Assembly: GCA_009885105.1 (NCBI GenBank)
Contig: VFLI01000025.1
Coordinates: 1-64,000, forward strand
DNA length: 64,000 nucleotides
DNA from: Spirochaetia bacterium
Lineage (GTDB): Bacteria; Spirochaetota; Leptospiria; Leptospirales; Leptonemataceae
Direction: 5' to 3'
Part shown: piece by piece, positions 1-9,043 of the stretch
Numbering within the stretch: position 1 is the stretch's first letter
How the letters are laid out: every line of letters begins with the position of its first letter
The notes under the pieces: generated by a model
Told to the model about the DNA's origin: nothing
Seen by the model: only the letters and a program-made list of their open reading frames with translations
The model's database searches: none
Translations under genes and position numbers: made by a program

Positions 1-2038
1 CCTGAAGGACGCTTATGCGGTGGAACAGATCCGCCCGGAACTGACCCTGCTGATGCAGAGTCTGCAGGTCCCGGTTGGTGGCGAAAATAAAACGACATTT
101 CGCATTCAGAGGCTTTTCTGCCCCGACCGGCACATACTTTCTTTCCTGAAGAAGCCGCAGCAGCTTTGCCTGGAGATCGAGCGGAAGTTCTCCCACTTCG
201 TCAAAAAAAAGAGTGCCGTCTGAGGCCTGTTCAACGAATCCTCTGTGATTGCGCGCCGCTCCCGTGAAAGCGCCCTTGCGGTGTCCGAACACCTCACTTT
301 CCAGAAGTTCGCGTGGAATTGCCGCGCAGTTCACACTGACGAGCGGGCCCTGGGCGCTTCGGCTTTCCGCATGAATGATTCGCGCCATAATTTCCTTGCC
401 GGTTCCCGTCTCGCCGGTGATCAAAACGGGCAGATTCCGCCCCGCGCATTTTTTCGCCTGCTCATGAACAGACTTCATAAGATCCGAGACGTACACAAAA
501 GCTTTTCCTTCAGCGCGATGGTGGATGGCTGAATGAAGGCGGTGAATCTCCTCAGCAAGGTGGAATGCGCGTTTTTCAGCGCGCTTCCCTGTCTCTCTCA
601 GCTCCTCGACAAGAACCGCATTGTGAAGAGCCACGGCGATTGGCAGCCGGACAATCTCCAGCATTCGAATATCGCTCTCCACGTACGGTCTGCCGCCGGT
701 GCGACGTCCAAGAACGATCATGCCGAAAAATTCCTGTCGGAACAGAAGCGGCAAGAGAATCGCATATTTCTCCTGATGCAGCTGTCTCGTAAAATCGTAA
801 AGAGACGCCGCAGTGCGCTGATAGCGCCGGACGGCCCGCGCATTGCCGACCAGGGATTTTTCCCAGTCCATTTCCAGCATTAGAATATGCTGCAGCGGAC
901 TCAGCAGAGCTCCGGGTACACGCAGTCTTCTTCGCAGAAGCCGCAGAGTATTTTCTCCAGCCTGCGCCAGGGATTCAGGCGGTATTCCGGAAGCACGGGA
1001 ATTCAGTCGGCGAAACCGATCTGCCAGAACGATGAAGCCCTTTTCAAAGTCCAGCATTTGCTTCAGAGAGTGGATTGTCTGGTCCATCACACGAAAGAGA
1101 GCAGCCTCGTCAGAATCCGGCCCGGCCTCAATTGCAATGATGCGTGTCACAAGCGCGTTTATGTCTTCGCGGCTGTGCCCGATAAATTTCTGAAGCAATC
1201 CGGTGATCCGCGGCTGCAACAACACCGCATGCAGATAAGCGAGAGATGCGGCGAACACGATCCAGGCTGTTATCGAAATGTTTTCCGGAAACGCAGTTCG
1301 AATCAGTGCAACGCCTCCTGTCAGTATAAGCGAGCCCGATGAAATCCAGACAATGCTCTGAAGAAGCGCTCCGCGAAGGTCGAACAATTGATGAAAAACA
1401 ATAGCGTACGCGACTCCCAGCGCTGCAAGAATGGCGCCCACGGTCCCGAAACGGATCATATCCGGTCTGTTGAACAGCGGTAAAATCAGAGTGAAAACAG
1501 CTGTGACGAGCGCCCCGGCGCCGCCGCCGATTAAAAAAGTGCCCAGACGCATCCGGGCCTGCGGATCAGTTTCGCGCCGGTAGCGGACAGCAATGATTCC
1601 AAAACCCCCGACAAGCATGATCTGGATCCATGTGATCTGAACAAAATAGTACGGTCCCGGAGCGCCGGGTTTTCCCCAGAGATCCGTAAAATGGAGAGGG
1701 ATCTGCGAAAAGCTGATGATTCCGGCAAGAATCACCCGCCGGCGACGGCTGCCAGGTGAGCGGCTGCCGGGAAGGTATTCAATGAAGATATAGGCGGCAA
1801 GGGCAGTCAGCAAACCAAAAAGACCGGATATTGAAGTATAGATTCCCTCCAGAGGCTTTCCAGCATGCGCGGCGGCGGTCGCCGTTGTTAATATCCAGAG
1901 CGAACAGGCCGCGGCAAAAACAACAAAGAGCCATTCGTTGAGGTCACGCCGGCGATTTCGCACAATACCGGCACCGGCCGCAAAAAGCAGGATAATACTG
2001 AGAGCGCCGCTCACAAGAAGAATTAATATTTCATCCAC
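1..2038 (-). CDS. Membrane-bound sigma-54-dependent transcription activator (partial, C-terminus off left edge)
   Basis: The frame is open from a GTG at 2038 to the left edge (679 codons), so the C-terminus is missing. Residues 1 to about 240 form about seven hydrophobic segments, like a 7TM sensor module. Residues about 350-480 look GAF-like. A sigma-54 AAA+ domain follows: Walker A GETGTGKE at about residue 542, the sigma-54 contact loop GAFTGA at about 589, Walker B LFFDE at about 609, then the sensor ATNRD and the arginine-finger region GQFRADLFHR. This family uses ATP to open sigma-54 promoters. A membrane anchor is unusual, because most members are soluble response regulators. Any DNA-binding helix-turn-helix would lie outside the window. 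The GTG start is weakly supported: no good ribosome site is seen, but an in-frame stop lies about 45 bases upstream. Confidence 0.88.
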   Translation of the reverse strand, partial: MDEILILLVSGALSIILLFAAGAGIVRNRRRDLNEWLFVVFAAACSLWILTTATAAAHAGKPLEGIYTSISGLFGLLTALAAYIFIEYLPGSRSPGSRRRRVILAGIISFSQIPLHFTDLWGKPGAPGPYYFVQITWIQIMLVGGFGIIAVRYRRETDPQARMRLGTFLIGGGAGALVTAVFTLILPLFNRPDMIRFGTVGAILAALGVAYAIVFHQLFDLRGALLQSIVWISSGSLILTGGVALIRTAFPENISITAWIVFAASLAYLHAVLLQPRITGLLQKFIGHSREDINALVTRIIAIEAGPDSDEAALFRVMDQTIHSLKQMLDFEKGFIVLADRFRRLNSRASGIPPESLAQAGENTLRLLRRRLRVPGALLSPLQHILMLEMDWEKSLVGNARAVRRYQRTAASLYDFTRQLHQEKYAILLPLLFRQEFFGMIVLGRRTGGRPYVESDIRMLEIVRLPIAVALHNAVLVEELRETGKRAEKRAFHLAEEIHRLHSAIHHRAEGKAFVYVSDLMKSVHEQAKKCAGRNLPVLITGETGTGKEIMARIIHAESRSAQGPLVSVNCAAIPRELLESEVFGHRKGAFTGAARNHRGFVEQASDGTLFFDEVGELPLDLQAKLLRLLQERKYVPVGAEKPLNAKCRFIFATNRDLQTLHQQGQFRADLFHRISVLQ

Positions 2039-2103
2039 GGTTGAATAATAAACCCATGGAACAGAGCTGTCAATAGTAATTCAAGTCCATTTGATACTGA
2101 GGT

Positions 2104-2135
2104 GTATGGTTTCCTGACGTGTCAGGAAATCATAC
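2104..2135. promoter_or_regulatory. Near-perfect 32-bp inverted repeat
   Basis: Arms of five and nine bases (GTATG, then TTTCCTGAC) are mirrored around a 2-base centre with one unpaired position on each side. It lies just past the mgtE stop and about 65 bases before the GTG of the sigma-54 activator. No T-run follows on the minus strand, so a simple intrinsic terminator is unlikely. It could be an operator or activator site for the regulator gene, or an RNA hairpin at the mgtE 3' end. Confidence 0.6.
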
Positions 2136-2138
2136 ATA

Positions 2139-3551
2139 CTAAATTCCGTCGATATAGGGCAGCGCTAGAAACGCCAGTCCCAGAAATGTAAAGAAGCCCA
2201 GAACGTCGGTGCATGTTGTGACAAATATACTGGATGCGATGGCAGGATCGATATTGAGCCTTTTTAAAAGCACGGGAATGGCAGTTCCGGCAGCGGCGGC
2301 GACCATCATATTCGTGATCATGGCCGTGCAGATGACTCCTCCCAGCACGCGGGAACCCGTAATGAAATACACAAAGACGCCGGTTATGGAGCCCATGGTG
2401 ACGCCGTTCAGAATGCCCAGGATGATTTCTCTTTTCAGAGCTTTGCTGGAGTTGGCGAAGCTGAGCTGGCCCAGCGCGATGTTTCTTACAATAATTGCGA
2501 TTGTTTGAGTCGCAGCATTGCCGCCCATGCCGGCAACTATGGGCATGAGCGCGGCCAGCACGACGACCTTGCTGATCGTGTCTTCGAAGAATCTCACAAC
2601 AGAGGAGGCCAGAAACGCCGTCAGCAGATTCACCGCCAGCCAGGTGATTCTGTTGAGAGACGCGCTCAAAAGTGGCGTCGTCAGAGTTTCGTCCCCGCCG
2701 ACCCCGCCCATTCGCAGGATATCCTCGCTGGCCTCTTCCTGAACGACATCGAGGATGTCATCCACGGTAATTCTTCCCAGCATGACGCCATGCGTATCAA
2801 CCACAGGAGCTGAAATAAAGCTGTATTTTGTAAAAAAATTCGCGACCTCTTCCCTGTCCATTTCGACTGGAATCGGAAGAAGATCTTCTTCCATAATACG
2901 CTTCACGCGTGTCCGTGTGTTGGCGAGAATCAGCCTGTTCAAGTTCACGTGCCCGCGGTATTTGTCCTCTTTATCCAGAACATACACGGTGTGGATGTCA
3001 TCCGCCTCTTTTGATATTTTCCGAATTGTCTGTATTGCTTTTTTTACCGTGTCGTTTTCATGGACGGCCACAAATTCTTTGGCCATGATGGATCCGGCGG
3101 AATTTTCCGGATAGCTCAGAAGTTCGGCGACGTTGATTCGTTCTTCCAGAGGCATCTGCGAGAGGACTTCGCTGACAGTTTCCTGGTCCATTTCCGCCAG
3201 AAGATCGACGGCCTCATCAGATTCCTGAGCCTGAACAATATTGGCGAGTTCCGTAGAGGACAGAGCATCCAGGTATCTTCTACGCTGAGGATCGTCGAGT
3301 TCGAGAAGCACCTCGCCTCTGGTTTCCGGGTCCAGAGTCTCCAGAACAACACGCCCCTGCTCAAAACCCGCGGACAGAACAAGCCGGGCCAGGTCGGCCG
3401 GGAACAGTTGATTCAGAAAATCATTTAGCGCCGCTGGATCGTTTCTCTCAAGCAGTTCTTCCAGTTTATCAGGCCACTCATTATCATCCTGGCGCTGCTG
3501 AAGGCCTGTTTCCGGATCGATGTGAATTTCATGTTCTTCTTCGCCGGTCAT
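2139..3551 (-). CDS. mgtE: Magnesium transporter MgtE
   Basis: At 470 residues it is full length for MgtE, an inner-membrane Mg2+ channel. In order it has an acidic N-domain with superhelical repeats (about 25-150, including AVDLLAEMD), a CBS pair (about 150-275) and a five-helix membrane domain (about 310-470) with the conserved PIVAGMGGNAATQ segment of the pore. In the family the cytosolic domains close the pore when Mg2+ is plentiful. It is divergent from the sodium symporter at 3635, with 83 bases between the starts. The ATG at 3551 gives the expected N-terminus. Confidence 0.95.
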   Translation of the reverse strand: MTGEEEHEIHIDPETGLQQRQDDNEWPDKLEELLERNDPAALNDFLNQLFPADLARLVLSAGFEQGRVVLETLDPETRGEVLLELDDPQRRRYLDALSSTELANIVQAQESDEAVDLLAEMDQETVSEVLSQMPLEERINVAELLSYPENSAGSIMAKEFVAVHENDTVKKAIQTIRKISKEADDIHTVYVLDKEDKYRGHVNLNRLILANTRTRVKRIMEEDLLPIPVEMDREEVANFFTKYSFISAPVVDTHGVMLGRITVDDILDVVQEEASEDILRMGGVGGDETLTTPLLSASLNRITWLAVNLLTAFLASSVVRFFEDTISKVVVLAALMPIVAGMGGNAATQTIAIIVRNIALGQLSFANSSKALKREIILGILNGVTMGSITGVFVYFITGSRVLGGVICTAMITNMMVAAAAGTAIPVLLKRLNIDPAIASSIFVTTCTDVLGFFTFLGLAFLALPYIDGI

Positions 3552-3634
3552 TACCCAGGTCTAATTTTCAAGGTTTCTCTGTCAATGAGAAGAGATTTTG
3601 TAATTGACCAGGTCTGCGATGCCGGTGATTCGGA

Positions 3635-5041
3635 ATGGTGTCATTAAATCTGCTTTTGACTGTTTTGCCAGGAGCGCTGTATGCGGTGTGTCTGGCAGTG
3701 ATTACTGTGATTGCCCGGCGCGGTGATTTTAAAGATGATTCGGAATACTTTCTTGCCGGACGTAATTTTGGATATTTCACTTCCCTGGTCTCAATTCTGG
3801 CAACAGAAGTTTCCGTGGCCACGATGCTGATCTTTCCCGCCTCCGGGATGCGGGACGGTTTTGTCCTGGTCTGGCTTGTTATGGGATACATAGCAGGCCG
3901 GATCGTGGTGGCGGTTCTTTATTTAACGAATATATACAAATATCATAAATTATCAATCTATGAGACTATGTCGGGAGGCAGTCAGCGCGCGCAGCGGGCT
4001 CTGAGCGCGGCGTATCTGGCCGCAAAATATATTTCCATGGGGGTTCGATTTTTCCTGGGCGCCTACGCCATGCGGCAGCTGTTCGGCGGACCGGTCATCG
4101 CGTATCTTCTGGGAATTGCGATTGTTGTCGGAGTCTACACGCTTGTGGGAGGTCTTCGCGCCGTGGTATGGGCGGATCAGATTCAGGGAGCGGTCATCGT
4201 TCTGATGGGTCTGTATCTGTGCTATATTCTATATCCGGGGATGTCCGTTCTGACGTCCGGCGCGGCCGCCCCGTTTTTTGATCTGAATTTTTCGATCCGC
4301 AATCCGCTCTTTTCACCGGCGCTCTTTCTGGGGGGACTGGTTCTTTCTATAGGAACACACGGAGCGGACCAGGAAATGATTCAGCGTGTGCTCGCGACAA
4401 AGACGCTTTCGCAGGCGAAAAAATCTCTGGCGCTTTCCGGCGTCGCTGCGGCAATCGTGACGATGCTCTATGTTTCCATCGGTTACTTCCTGAAGTTCTC
4501 CGGCCAGACAGGCCTGAACTCCAAATCGCCGCTTGTGGATTACGTCAGTCGTCTGGATTCGCCGCTGCTTCTGGGCTGTTTTGCCGTGCTTCTGCTTTCG
4601 GCGGCCATGTCGACGCTGAGCGCGGCGGTCAACACGCTCGGCGCGATCTGGAAATCCATGACCGGTTCGCGCGCGGCCGGATATCTCTGGTCGTCTCTTT
4701 CTCTTGTAATTCTTGTGTTCTCCGCCGCGGGTTTCATCGTTCTTGAAAAATTCAGGCCGGATTTCCTCAGTCTGGCGATGGGTTCGATGAATTATGTCAA
4801 CGGCGCTCTGATCGGAATATTTTCCACGTATGTGTTTACTCCCAGGTATTTAAAGCCGGCCGGAATTTTCGCCGCCATCGCCGCGGGATTTATTTCAACT
4901 TTTCTTTGCGAGTGGGTACTGCTTTCTCCGGAGGGACGGCCTGTCGGCTGGACTTTTACTGTTCTTATTTCAGCGGGTCTTTCATTTGCCGCGTCAACAG
5001 GAACTTCATATTTTTTTGCACGGAATGAAAAGATTGGATAA
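3635..5041 (+). CDS. Sodium:solute symporter (SSS family)
   Basis: This 468-residue polytopic membrane protein has about 13 hydrophobic helices and the SSS hallmarks: SEYFLAGRNFGY near the N-terminus, a conserved segment YTLVGGLRAVVWADQIQ in the middle, and GTHGADQEMIQR before helix 8. The family couples inward Na+ flow to uptake of sugars, amino acids, nucleosides or organic acids. The substrate cannot be read from the sequence. It overlaps the start region of the following dihydrouridine synthase gene, so the two are probably co-transcribed. It is only distantly like the longer SSS protein at 14629. Confidence 0.9.
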   Translation: MVSLNLLLTVLPGALYAVCLAVITVIARRGDFKDDSEYFLAGRNFGYFTSLVSILATEVSVATMLIFPASGMRDGFVLVWLVMGYIAGRIVVAVLYLTNIYKYHKLSIYETMSGGSQRAQRALSAAYLAAKYISMGVRFFLGAYAMRQLFGGPVIAYLLGIAIVVGVYTLVGGLRAVVWADQIQGAVIVLMGLYLCYILYPGMSVLTSGAAAPFFDLNFSIRNPLFSPALFLGGLVLSIGTHGADQEMIQRVLATKTLSQAKKSLALSGVAAAIVTMLYVSIGYFLKFSGQTGLNSKSPLVDYVSRLDSPLLLGCFAVLLLSAAMSTLSAAVNTLGAIWKSMTGSRAAGYLWSSLSLVILVFSAAGFIVLEKFRPDFLSLAMGSMNYVNGALIGIFSTYVFTPRYLKPAGIFAAIAAGFISTFLCEWVLLSPEGRPVGWTFTVLISAGLSFAASTGTSYFFARNEKIG

Positions 5042-6044
5042 GGGAAATGTTTTGAAACGGCCGTTCAGTGTCGCGCCGATGATGGACTGGACGGACAGGC
5101 ATTTTCGATATTTCATGAGATTTATTACCAGGCATGCTCTTCTGTACACGGAGATGATTCCAATGGGCGCCATTGTTCGCGGAGACTGGAGGCGATTTCT
5201 TGAATACACGCCCTGCGAAAAACCTCTGGTATTGCAAGTCGGGGGAGACGATCCGGAATCGCTCGGTCTTTGCGCGAAGATAGCGGAAGACTGCGGCTAT
5301 GATGAAATCAATCTGAACGCGGGATGTCCCAGCAGCAAGGTGAAGTCAGGGCGGTTCGGCGCATGTATGATGGCCGATCCTTCGCACACCGCGCGCTGTA
5401 TAGAGGCCATGAAGAAAAGCTGCAGCATTCCTGTCGGAATCAAACACAGAATCGGCGTCGATGACAAGGATTCATTTGAGGAACTTCTGTTCTTTGTCGG
5501 GACAGTCGCAGAGACAGGCTGCGACAGATTTGTCATTCATGCGCGAAAGGCAATTCTCACAGGATTGTCGACAAAAGAAAACCGCACCGTTCCTCCGCTG
5601 CGCTACGAATATGTGCATGAGATCAAGAAAAAATTTCCCGGTCTCGTTATTGAAATCAACGGCGGGATACGCACGAACGAAGCGGCGCAGGAACAGCTGG
5701 TTCTTTGCGACGGAGTGATGGTCGGCCGCGCTGCGTATGAGAACCCGTATTCGTTCATCGAAGTCGACCGTGTTTTTTTCGGGGACAAATCGCCATCGCT
5801 TACCCGCGAGGAGATAGCACAGCGTATGATTCCCTATATCGCCGAATGGCAGGCAAGAGGGCGCAGCATCACTTCTCTGGCAAGGCACATTCTGGGCCTG
5901 TATCACGGAATGCCGGGGGCGTCGCACTTTCGCCGCACGCTTAGCGGTAAGTTGATCGGCCGGAATATCGCAGAGCTGATGGAGGACGCGCTGTCTGAAA
6001 CCAGCCGGGTGAGTATGGCTGCGGGTGATTCGGTTAAAATATGA
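5025..6044 (+). CDS. dusA: tRNA-dihydrouridine synthase, DusA type
   Basis: This FMN enzyme reduces uridine to dihydrouridine in tRNA D-loops. The N-terminus FSVAPMMDWTDRHFRYF is the DusA signature. NLNAGCPSSKV and the catalytic cysteine in GRFGACMM follow, then GIKHRIGVD (FMN/substrate site) and the phosphate loop GVMVGRAAYENP. The frame opens at 4986, but that start would lie deep in the symporter gene. I use the ATG at 5025. A TTG at 5052, six bases after an AGGGA site, would give LKRPFSVAPMMDW and is an equally good candidate. Confidence 0.93.
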   Translation: MKRLDKGNVLKRPFSVAPMMDWTDRHFRYFMRFITRHALLYTEMIPMGAIVRGDWRRFLEYTPCEKPLVLQVGGDDPESLGLCAKIAEDCGYDEINLNAGCPSSKVKSGRFGACMMADPSHTARCIEAMKKSCSIPVGIKHRIGVDDKDSFEELLFFVGTVAETGCDRFVIHARKAILTGLSTKENRTVPPLRYEYVHEIKKKFPGLVIEINGGIRTNEAAQEQLVLCDGVMVGRAAYENPYSFIEVDRVFFGDKSPSLTREEIAQRMIPYIAEWQARGRSITSLARHILGLYHGMPGASHFRRTLSGKLIGRNIAELMEDALSETSRVSMAAGDSVKI

Positions 6045-6189
6045 TAAAAGATGGAAATTCTGGACAAAATCGCCTTCAATGACTGTTGGCAGGGGCGCAT
6101 GCGAGGCTTGAACGGCCGGGAGCTTAAAATTTGTTGACAATTGCTGATTTTGTTGCTTCTCTAGTCGATTCCCTCGTAAAGGAGATAGT

Positions 6190-6657
6190 ATGGAAAGTCC
6201 AAAGTTCGAAAATGAGCTGCTCACCGGCATGGCCCCGGACGAAGTATCGGCCTTTCTGCGTCGTTGCAGGAAAATGACCTACGAGGCTGGCAAGGAACTG
6301 TTCAGCGAGCACACACCGGCCATGACGATGTACCTCATCGTCGAGGGCGAAATTGACCTGCGCTTCAAGTTGCCGGGACGCGACTCTGCCATCACCTTCG
6401 CCAGAGAAAAGCCCGGGCAATCGATCGGCTGGTCCACGATCGTGCCGCCATTTGTGTATCACCTCTCCGGCCACACGTTCACTGAAGCGACGGTATACGA
6501 AATTAACGCTCAGGGGCTCAATGAGTTATTTGAGACCAACTATCACCTGGCTTTCATATTCATGCGCAATCTCACGGCTCTGCTCGCAAGTCGTTTCCTG
6601 CGTATTCAGGATGAACTGACCAAGGTGCGCGGGGATGAAGTCATGACCGGCTGGTAA
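6190..6657 (+). CDS. Cyclic-nucleotide-binding-fold protein (single CNB domain)
   Basis: This 155-residue protein is one CNB beta-roll (about 10-130) with a short C-terminal helix. The start is firm: a strong AAGGAGA site lies seven bases before the ATG. The phosphate-binding cassette normally has GE followed by an invariant arginine. Here it reads GQSIGWSTIVPP with no obvious arginine, a variant seen in CNB proteins thought not to bind cAMP. There is no DNA-binding or enzyme domain. A TTGACA at 6134 could be a -35 box, but the -10 is poor. The gene stands alone between dusA and a convergent aldehyde dehydrogenase. Confidence 0.8.
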   Translation: MESPKFENELLTGMAPDEVSAFLRRCRKMTYEAGKELFSEHTPAMTMYLIVEGEIDLRFKLPGRDSAITFAREKPGQSIGWSTIVPPFVYHLSGHTFTEATVYEINAQGLNELFETNYHLAFIFMRNLTALLASRFLRIQDELTKVRGDEVMTGW

Positions 6658-6738
6658 CCAGCTGTCACCCGGCCGGCACGGTGCGGACAGCGAGAATGAC
6701 AGGATTATGCTGCAGCCCGCGAATCGTCCCGAAATTCT

Positions 6739-8106
6739 CTATTTCCCAACAACGACCGTCTTGATATTCACAAATTCGCGGATGCCCTCTTCTCCGAGCT
6801 CGCGGCCGAATCCTGATTTTTTGACGCCGCCGAACGGAAGTCCCGGATCGGATTTTACAAAATCATTGATGAACACGCAGCCCGTTTCCAGGCGCGATGC
6901 GATGTCTTTTGCTTTTTCCAGGTCCTTCGTCCATAGGCTGGCTCCCAGGCCGTATTGAGAATGATTCGCTGCTGAAACTGCTTCCATCGCGTCCCCCGCA
7001 ATGATCACCGGTGCAACGGGACCGAAAGTTTCTTCATCGCAAACCGGCATGCCCGGATGCACGGAGGTGAGAACCGTTGCCGGATAGAAATACCCTTTGC
7101 CCGGGGGGATGACGCCGCCCAGATTCAGCACCGCGCCGGCTCTGATGGATCTTTCCACCTGGCCGTGGAGTTCATTGCGAAGATCCTCGCGCGCCTGCGG
7201 TCCCAGCTCCGTGGCCGGGTCCAGCGGATCGCCCATTTTCAGTTCCGACATGCTCTTGATGAACAGATGCGTGAATTCATCTGCGATTTCTTTTTGCACG
7301 ATGAACCTCTTGGCCGCGATACAGCTCTGGCCGGAATTGAGAGTTCGAGCCGTCGCCGCGGTCTTTGCCGCTTTTGCAATATCCGCGTCGGCGAGAACAA
7401 TGAATGGATCGCTGCCGCCCAGTTCCAGCACGCATTTTTTCAGCTCGCGTCCCGCGTTCAGACCGACGGAGCTGCCCGCCGTCTCGCTTCCGGTGAGACT
7501 GACGGCGGCAATTCGAGGATCGGCGATGATTTTCTCCACGGCAGAGGAACCGACCAGCAGGGAGGTGAAAATGCCTTCCGGAACGCCCGCCTCTTTAAAA
7601 ATTCTCTCTATAGCCAGAGAGCAGCCGCTCACGCACGATGAATGTTTCAAGAGGGCGGTGTTTCCGGCTGCAAGACTGGCGCTGGCGAAGCGAAATACCT
7701 GCCAGAAAGGAAAATTCCAGGGCATGACGGCCAGCACGACTCCGAGAGGATCGTACCGCACAAAGCTTTCCGCGGCGTCCGCGCGTCGCGGGGATATTTT
7801 GAGAAAGTCACCGGCATTCTGCGCGTAGTATTCGCAGACCAGAGCGCATTTTTTCACCTCGGCTTTCGCCTGTGTGACCGGTTTTCCCATTTCCATCGTC
7901 ATCAGACGGGCGAAACTATCTTCATTCGCTCTGAGAATTCCCGCCGCGTTTTTCAGGAGCACGCTTCTCTGTTCGACGGATGTCCGGGACCAGGAGGCAA
8001 AGCGATCTGCTGCATTCTGGATTTTCTGTTCCACAATCTGGTCTGTGTCGACTGGATATTTTTCTATAAGTTCGCCGGTGGCGGGATTGATGCTTTCCAG
8101 ATACAT
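6739..8106 (-). CDS. NAD(P)-dependent aldehyde dehydrogenase, succinate-semialdehyde dehydrogenase type
   Basis: At 455 residues it matches the short succinate-semialdehyde dehydrogenases (Sad/GabD-like), which oxidise succinate semialdehyde to succinate. Visible are the cofactor and oxyanion segment MPWNFPFWQ, the glycine loop SLTGSETAG, the general-base glutamate in LELGGSDPF, the nucleophilic cysteine in NSGQSCIAAKRF, and the C-terminal GGVKKSGFGRELG. It is the last gene of a leftward set with the HAD lipoprotein (8 bases away) and the alpha/beta hydrolase. The exact substrate is inferred from family resemblance only. Confidence 0.9.
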   Translation of the reverse strand: MYLESINPATGELIEKYPVDTDQIVEQKIQNAADRFASWSRTSVEQRSVLLKNAAGILRANEDSFARLMTMEMGKPVTQAKAEVKKCALVCEYYAQNAGDFLKISPRRADAAESFVRYDPLGVVLAVMPWNFPFWQVFRFASASLAAGNTALLKHSSCVSGCSLAIERIFKEAGVPEGIFTSLLVGSSAVEKIIADPRIAAVSLTGSETAGSSVGLNAGRELKKCVLELGGSDPFIVLADADIAKAAKTAATARTLNSGQSCIAAKRFIVQKEIADEFTHLFIKSMSELKMGDPLDPATELGPQAREDLRNELHGQVERSIRAGAVLNLGGVIPPGKGYFYPATVLTSVHPGMPVCDEETFGPVAPVIIAGDAMEAVSAANHSQYGLGASLWTKDLEKAKDIASRLETGCVFINDFVKSDPGLPFGGVKKSGFGRELGEEGIREFVNIKTVVVGK

Positions 8107-8113
8107 GCTGACC

Positions 8114-9043
8114 TCACCGATTCACTGTTTCTTCCTGGGTCACTTCCATGAAAAGGCCTTTGAATTGTCCTGCGTCCCGGCCGCCGTTGATCATCACGGA
8201 TACAGTTTTTCCCGCGGGCAGGGTCTGTTTTGAAATCCATTCCAGAAATGCGCCGTCCGTGTGGTAGCTGTTCCCGAATCCGCCCAGAATAAAAATTCTG
8301 GCTCCAGGATTCTGCTCTCTCATTTTTTTCAGAATAAGTTCAATCCGTTTTGTTTTGCCATCCGCATAATTGATCGGCGGGGCGATTTTGTCAGAAACAA
8401 GGCCGTCTTTTTCAACGGATACATTTCCGGAAATATAGGAGAGCGGCACTTCAACAGATCGAGAGCTGCCCGCCACAATAAATTCAGGACTGGCCGAAAC
8501 TATCTGAATCTTCACGCCGTTCTTCTGCAGCGCCCTGATTATCTGTATCGAGTCGTCGAAATAGTAATTCTTTATGACGTTCTCAAAGTGCTTCTCTGAC
8601 AGGGCCTGAATCTCAGAAACACGGGCGCCGGCGAAGGCCGTGACCAGAAAAGAATAGGAAATCACGTGCCCCTCTTTTTTATCGAGAGTCTGGTAATCAT
8701 CCCAGAACCGGCGGAACCCGTCAGGTCCGGTGTATTTTCCGGCGAATCCTGCATCGACCGCCAACCTGGCGGCCCCGTCGTACACCATCGTTCCGTTTTC
8801 CTCCAGTCCTTCCGTGCAGTCGCCTTTCAGAATCGTTCCGTCAAAGTCCCATACCGTCAGGAAAATACAGACATTGGCTTCACAGATACTTCTGCCGTTC
8901 TCTTCGGTATTCTCAATTGCTGATTTCGTGGATAGAATCTGCTTGAGAATGACTGGCACATGGGCGGTTGCTGCTTTCTTCTGACAGTCGACGGCCGCAA
9001 ACAGCAAGATCGTAAGTATAATTGAGATAAGGGTACGTTTCAC
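8114..9043 (-). CDS. Exported HAD-superfamily phosphatase, probable lipoprotein
   Basis: A hydrophobic N-terminus ends in AAVDCQKK, which fits the loose spirochaetal lipobox, so the protein is probably membrane-anchored outside the cytoplasm. The HAD core has motif I DFDGT (about residue 67), motif II SAS and a motif III lysine in DGKTKR. Motif IV reads GGFGNSYHTD instead of the usual GDSxxD. It most resembles the phosphoserine-phosphatase branch (HAD class IB). Its ATG overlaps the stop of the upstream hydrolase by four bases, indicating translational coupling. The substrate is unknown. Confidence 0.78.
   Translation of the reverse strand: MKRTLISIILTILLFAAVDCQKKAATAHVPVILKQILSTKSAIENTEENGRSICEANVCIFLTVWDFDGTILKGDCTEGLEENGTMVYDGAARLAVDAGFAGKYTGPDGFRRFWDDYQTLDKKEGHVISYSFLVTAFAGARVSEIQALSEKHFENVIKNYYFDDSIQIIRALQKNGVKIQIVSASPEFIVAGSSRSVEVPLSYISGNVSVEKDGLVSDKIAPPINYADGKTKRIELILKKMREQNPGARIFILGGFGNSYHTDGAFLEWISKQTLPAGKTVSVMINGGRDAGQFKGLFMEVTQEETVNR

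Noticed and set aside
2104-2135. Palindrome as an intrinsic terminator of mgtE
   Set aside because: No T-run follows the stem on the minus strand.
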